From Nitratireductor indicus C115 (GTDB lineage Bacteria > Pseudomonadota > Alphaproteobacteria > Rhizobiales > Rhizobiaceae): a stretch of 39,527 nucleotides of DNA. The DNA is taken from NCBI RefSeq assembly GCF_000300515.1, contig NZ_AMSI01000021.1, positions 1 to 39,527 on the forward strand. Reading direction: 5' to 3'. The translations under genes and the position numbers were made by a program. The notes below the pieces were generated by a model. It did not search any database. It saw only the letters and a program-made list of their open reading frames with translations, and was not told the origin of the DNA. This document shows, piece after piece, positions 38,963-39,527 of the stretch (position 1 is the stretch's first letter; every line of letters starts with the position of its first letter).

Positions 38963-39527
38963 ACAGAAGCCCTCGCCAGCTATCCGTGAGCCATGGTTCG
39001 GAGGAAATAGACGTTCTAGTGATCGGCGCGGGTCAAGCGGGACTCGCAGCCGGCTATTATCTTGCCCGACCAGAGCTTTCATTCCAAATCGTCGATCGCC
39101 ATGCCCGCGTCGGCGACAGTTGGCGCCATCGCTACGATTCCCTGACCCTGTTCACTCCGCGCGCATTTAGTTCGCTGCCTGGTCTTGCGCTCGATGGGGA
39201 CCCAGAAGGCTATCCAACGCGAGACGAGTTTGCGAATTATCTCGAAACCTACGCCAGCCATTTCGACCTACCGGTGCATTCCGGAAATGGTGTGGCTCGG
39301 CTCGAACGCCGGGCCGATGAGCGGTTCGCCGCGCAACTCGACGATGGCAGGTACATAGTAGCGAAGGCAGTGATCGTCGCGACGGGTGCGTTTCAGAAAC
39401 CGATAATCCCAACGATTGCTGCCGGCTTCGACAGCGCAGTCAAGCAACTAACACCGGAAAGTTATCACAATCCCAGTGATCTCCCGCTTGGCATGGTCCT
39501 TATTGTCGGAGATGGAGCAAGCGGACG
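38959..39527 (+). CDS. CzcO-like FAD-dependent oxidoreductase (3' end outside window)
   Basis: The visible part reads 189 residues without a stop and is cut by the window end. It has the FAD motif (VIGAGQAGLAAGYYL), VGDSWRHRYDSLTLFTPR, VIVATGAFQKP and the second dinucleotide motif (IVGDGASGR). It closely resembles the complete paralogue at 1472-2530. The start overlaps the lspA stop by four bases (ATGA). It belongs to the metal operon, but its substrate is unknown. Confidence 0.88.
   Translation, partial: MNRSPRQLSVSHGSEEIDVLVIGAGQAGLAAGYYLARPELSFQIVDRHARVGDSWRHRYDSLTLFTPRAFSSLPGLALDGDPEGYPTRDEFANYLETYASHFDLPVHSGNGVARLERRADERFAAQLDDGRYIVAKAVIVATGAFQKPIIPTIAAGFDSAVKQLTPESYHNPSDLPLGMVLIVGDGASG

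Noticed and set aside
1-39527. CRISPR arrays, tRNA or rRNA genes
   Set aside because: No regularly spaced repeats, cloverleaf-like segments or conserved rRNA stretches were seen on either strand.

Overview
The window looks like a metal-handling and envelope-maintenance region of an alphaproteobacterium, most likely in the order Hyphomicrobiales (Rhizobium/Mesorhizobium/Brucella relatives). I infer this from a PmtA-type methyltransferase, a pseudoazurin, a Cox11/PCuAC/Sco copper-delivery set, a BTLCP-type cysteine peptidase, a Mur-like palindrome before mntH, high GC content and dense coding with many 4-base ATGA overlaps. No rRNA, tRNA, CRISPR array or replication origin was recognised.

Region 1 (about 0.2-10.2 kb) starts with a rightward pair, a PmtA-like methyltransferase and pseudoazurin. 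It is followed by a long leftward run of envelope genes. Read in transcription order these are a ligand-poor PCuAC-like protein, a transglutaminase-like cysteine peptidase, Cox11, a second ligand-poor PCuAC-like protein, a YafK-type L,D-transpeptidase-family lipoprotein, a small secreted protein, a Tat-lipoprotein L,D-transpeptidase, a DsbA-like thiol oxidoreductase, a parvulin, a third L,D-transpeptidase and a CzcO-like flavoprotein. The run closes at a strong hairpin terminator. The common theme is copper supply to cytochrome oxidase and peptidoglycan or periplasmic protein maintenance.

Region 2 (10.3-16.2 kb) holds a MerR-type sensor, an Nramp manganese transporter behind a Mur-box-like palindrome, a secreted hypothetical protein, a membrane-anchored endonuclease/exonuclease/phosphatase-family protein and an OmpR/EnvZ-type two-component pair.

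Region 3 (16.5-25.2 kb) is the most unusual part. A protein that fuses a cation-diffusion-facilitator membrane domain to an HflK-like SPFH domain is followed by an HflC-like protein, a second HflK-like protein and a 721-residue membrane-anchored PpiD/SurA-like chaperone with two parvulin domains. The genes are overlapping or nearly so. Next, behind its own MerR-type 19-bp-spacer promoter, comes a P1B-type Zn/Cd/Pb ATPase with two CASC metal-binding domains and long His-rich linkers. I infer a metal-linked membrane proteostasis module.

Region 4 (25.3-31.9 kb) carries a DUF1624-type acyltransferase-like membrane protein, a GntR-family regulator with a shorter companion, an AlaX tRNA-editing protein, and a Tn3-family transposase/resolvase pair whose tnpA end runs into the 5' end of alaX.

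Region 5 (32.0-39.5 kb) is a second heavy-metal cluster. It contains a CadR/PbrR-like MerR regulator, DsbA and DsbB under a matching operator, a second P1B ATPase under another matching operator, a short CDF-type transporter, a canonical PCuAC chaperone, Sco1, CcdA, signal peptidase II and the start of a second CzcO-like flavoprotein cut by the window edge. Four MerR-type operators of one style (22.4, 32.4, 33.65 and 33.75 kb) suggest that both ATPases and the DsbAB pair belong to one divalent-metal regulon.
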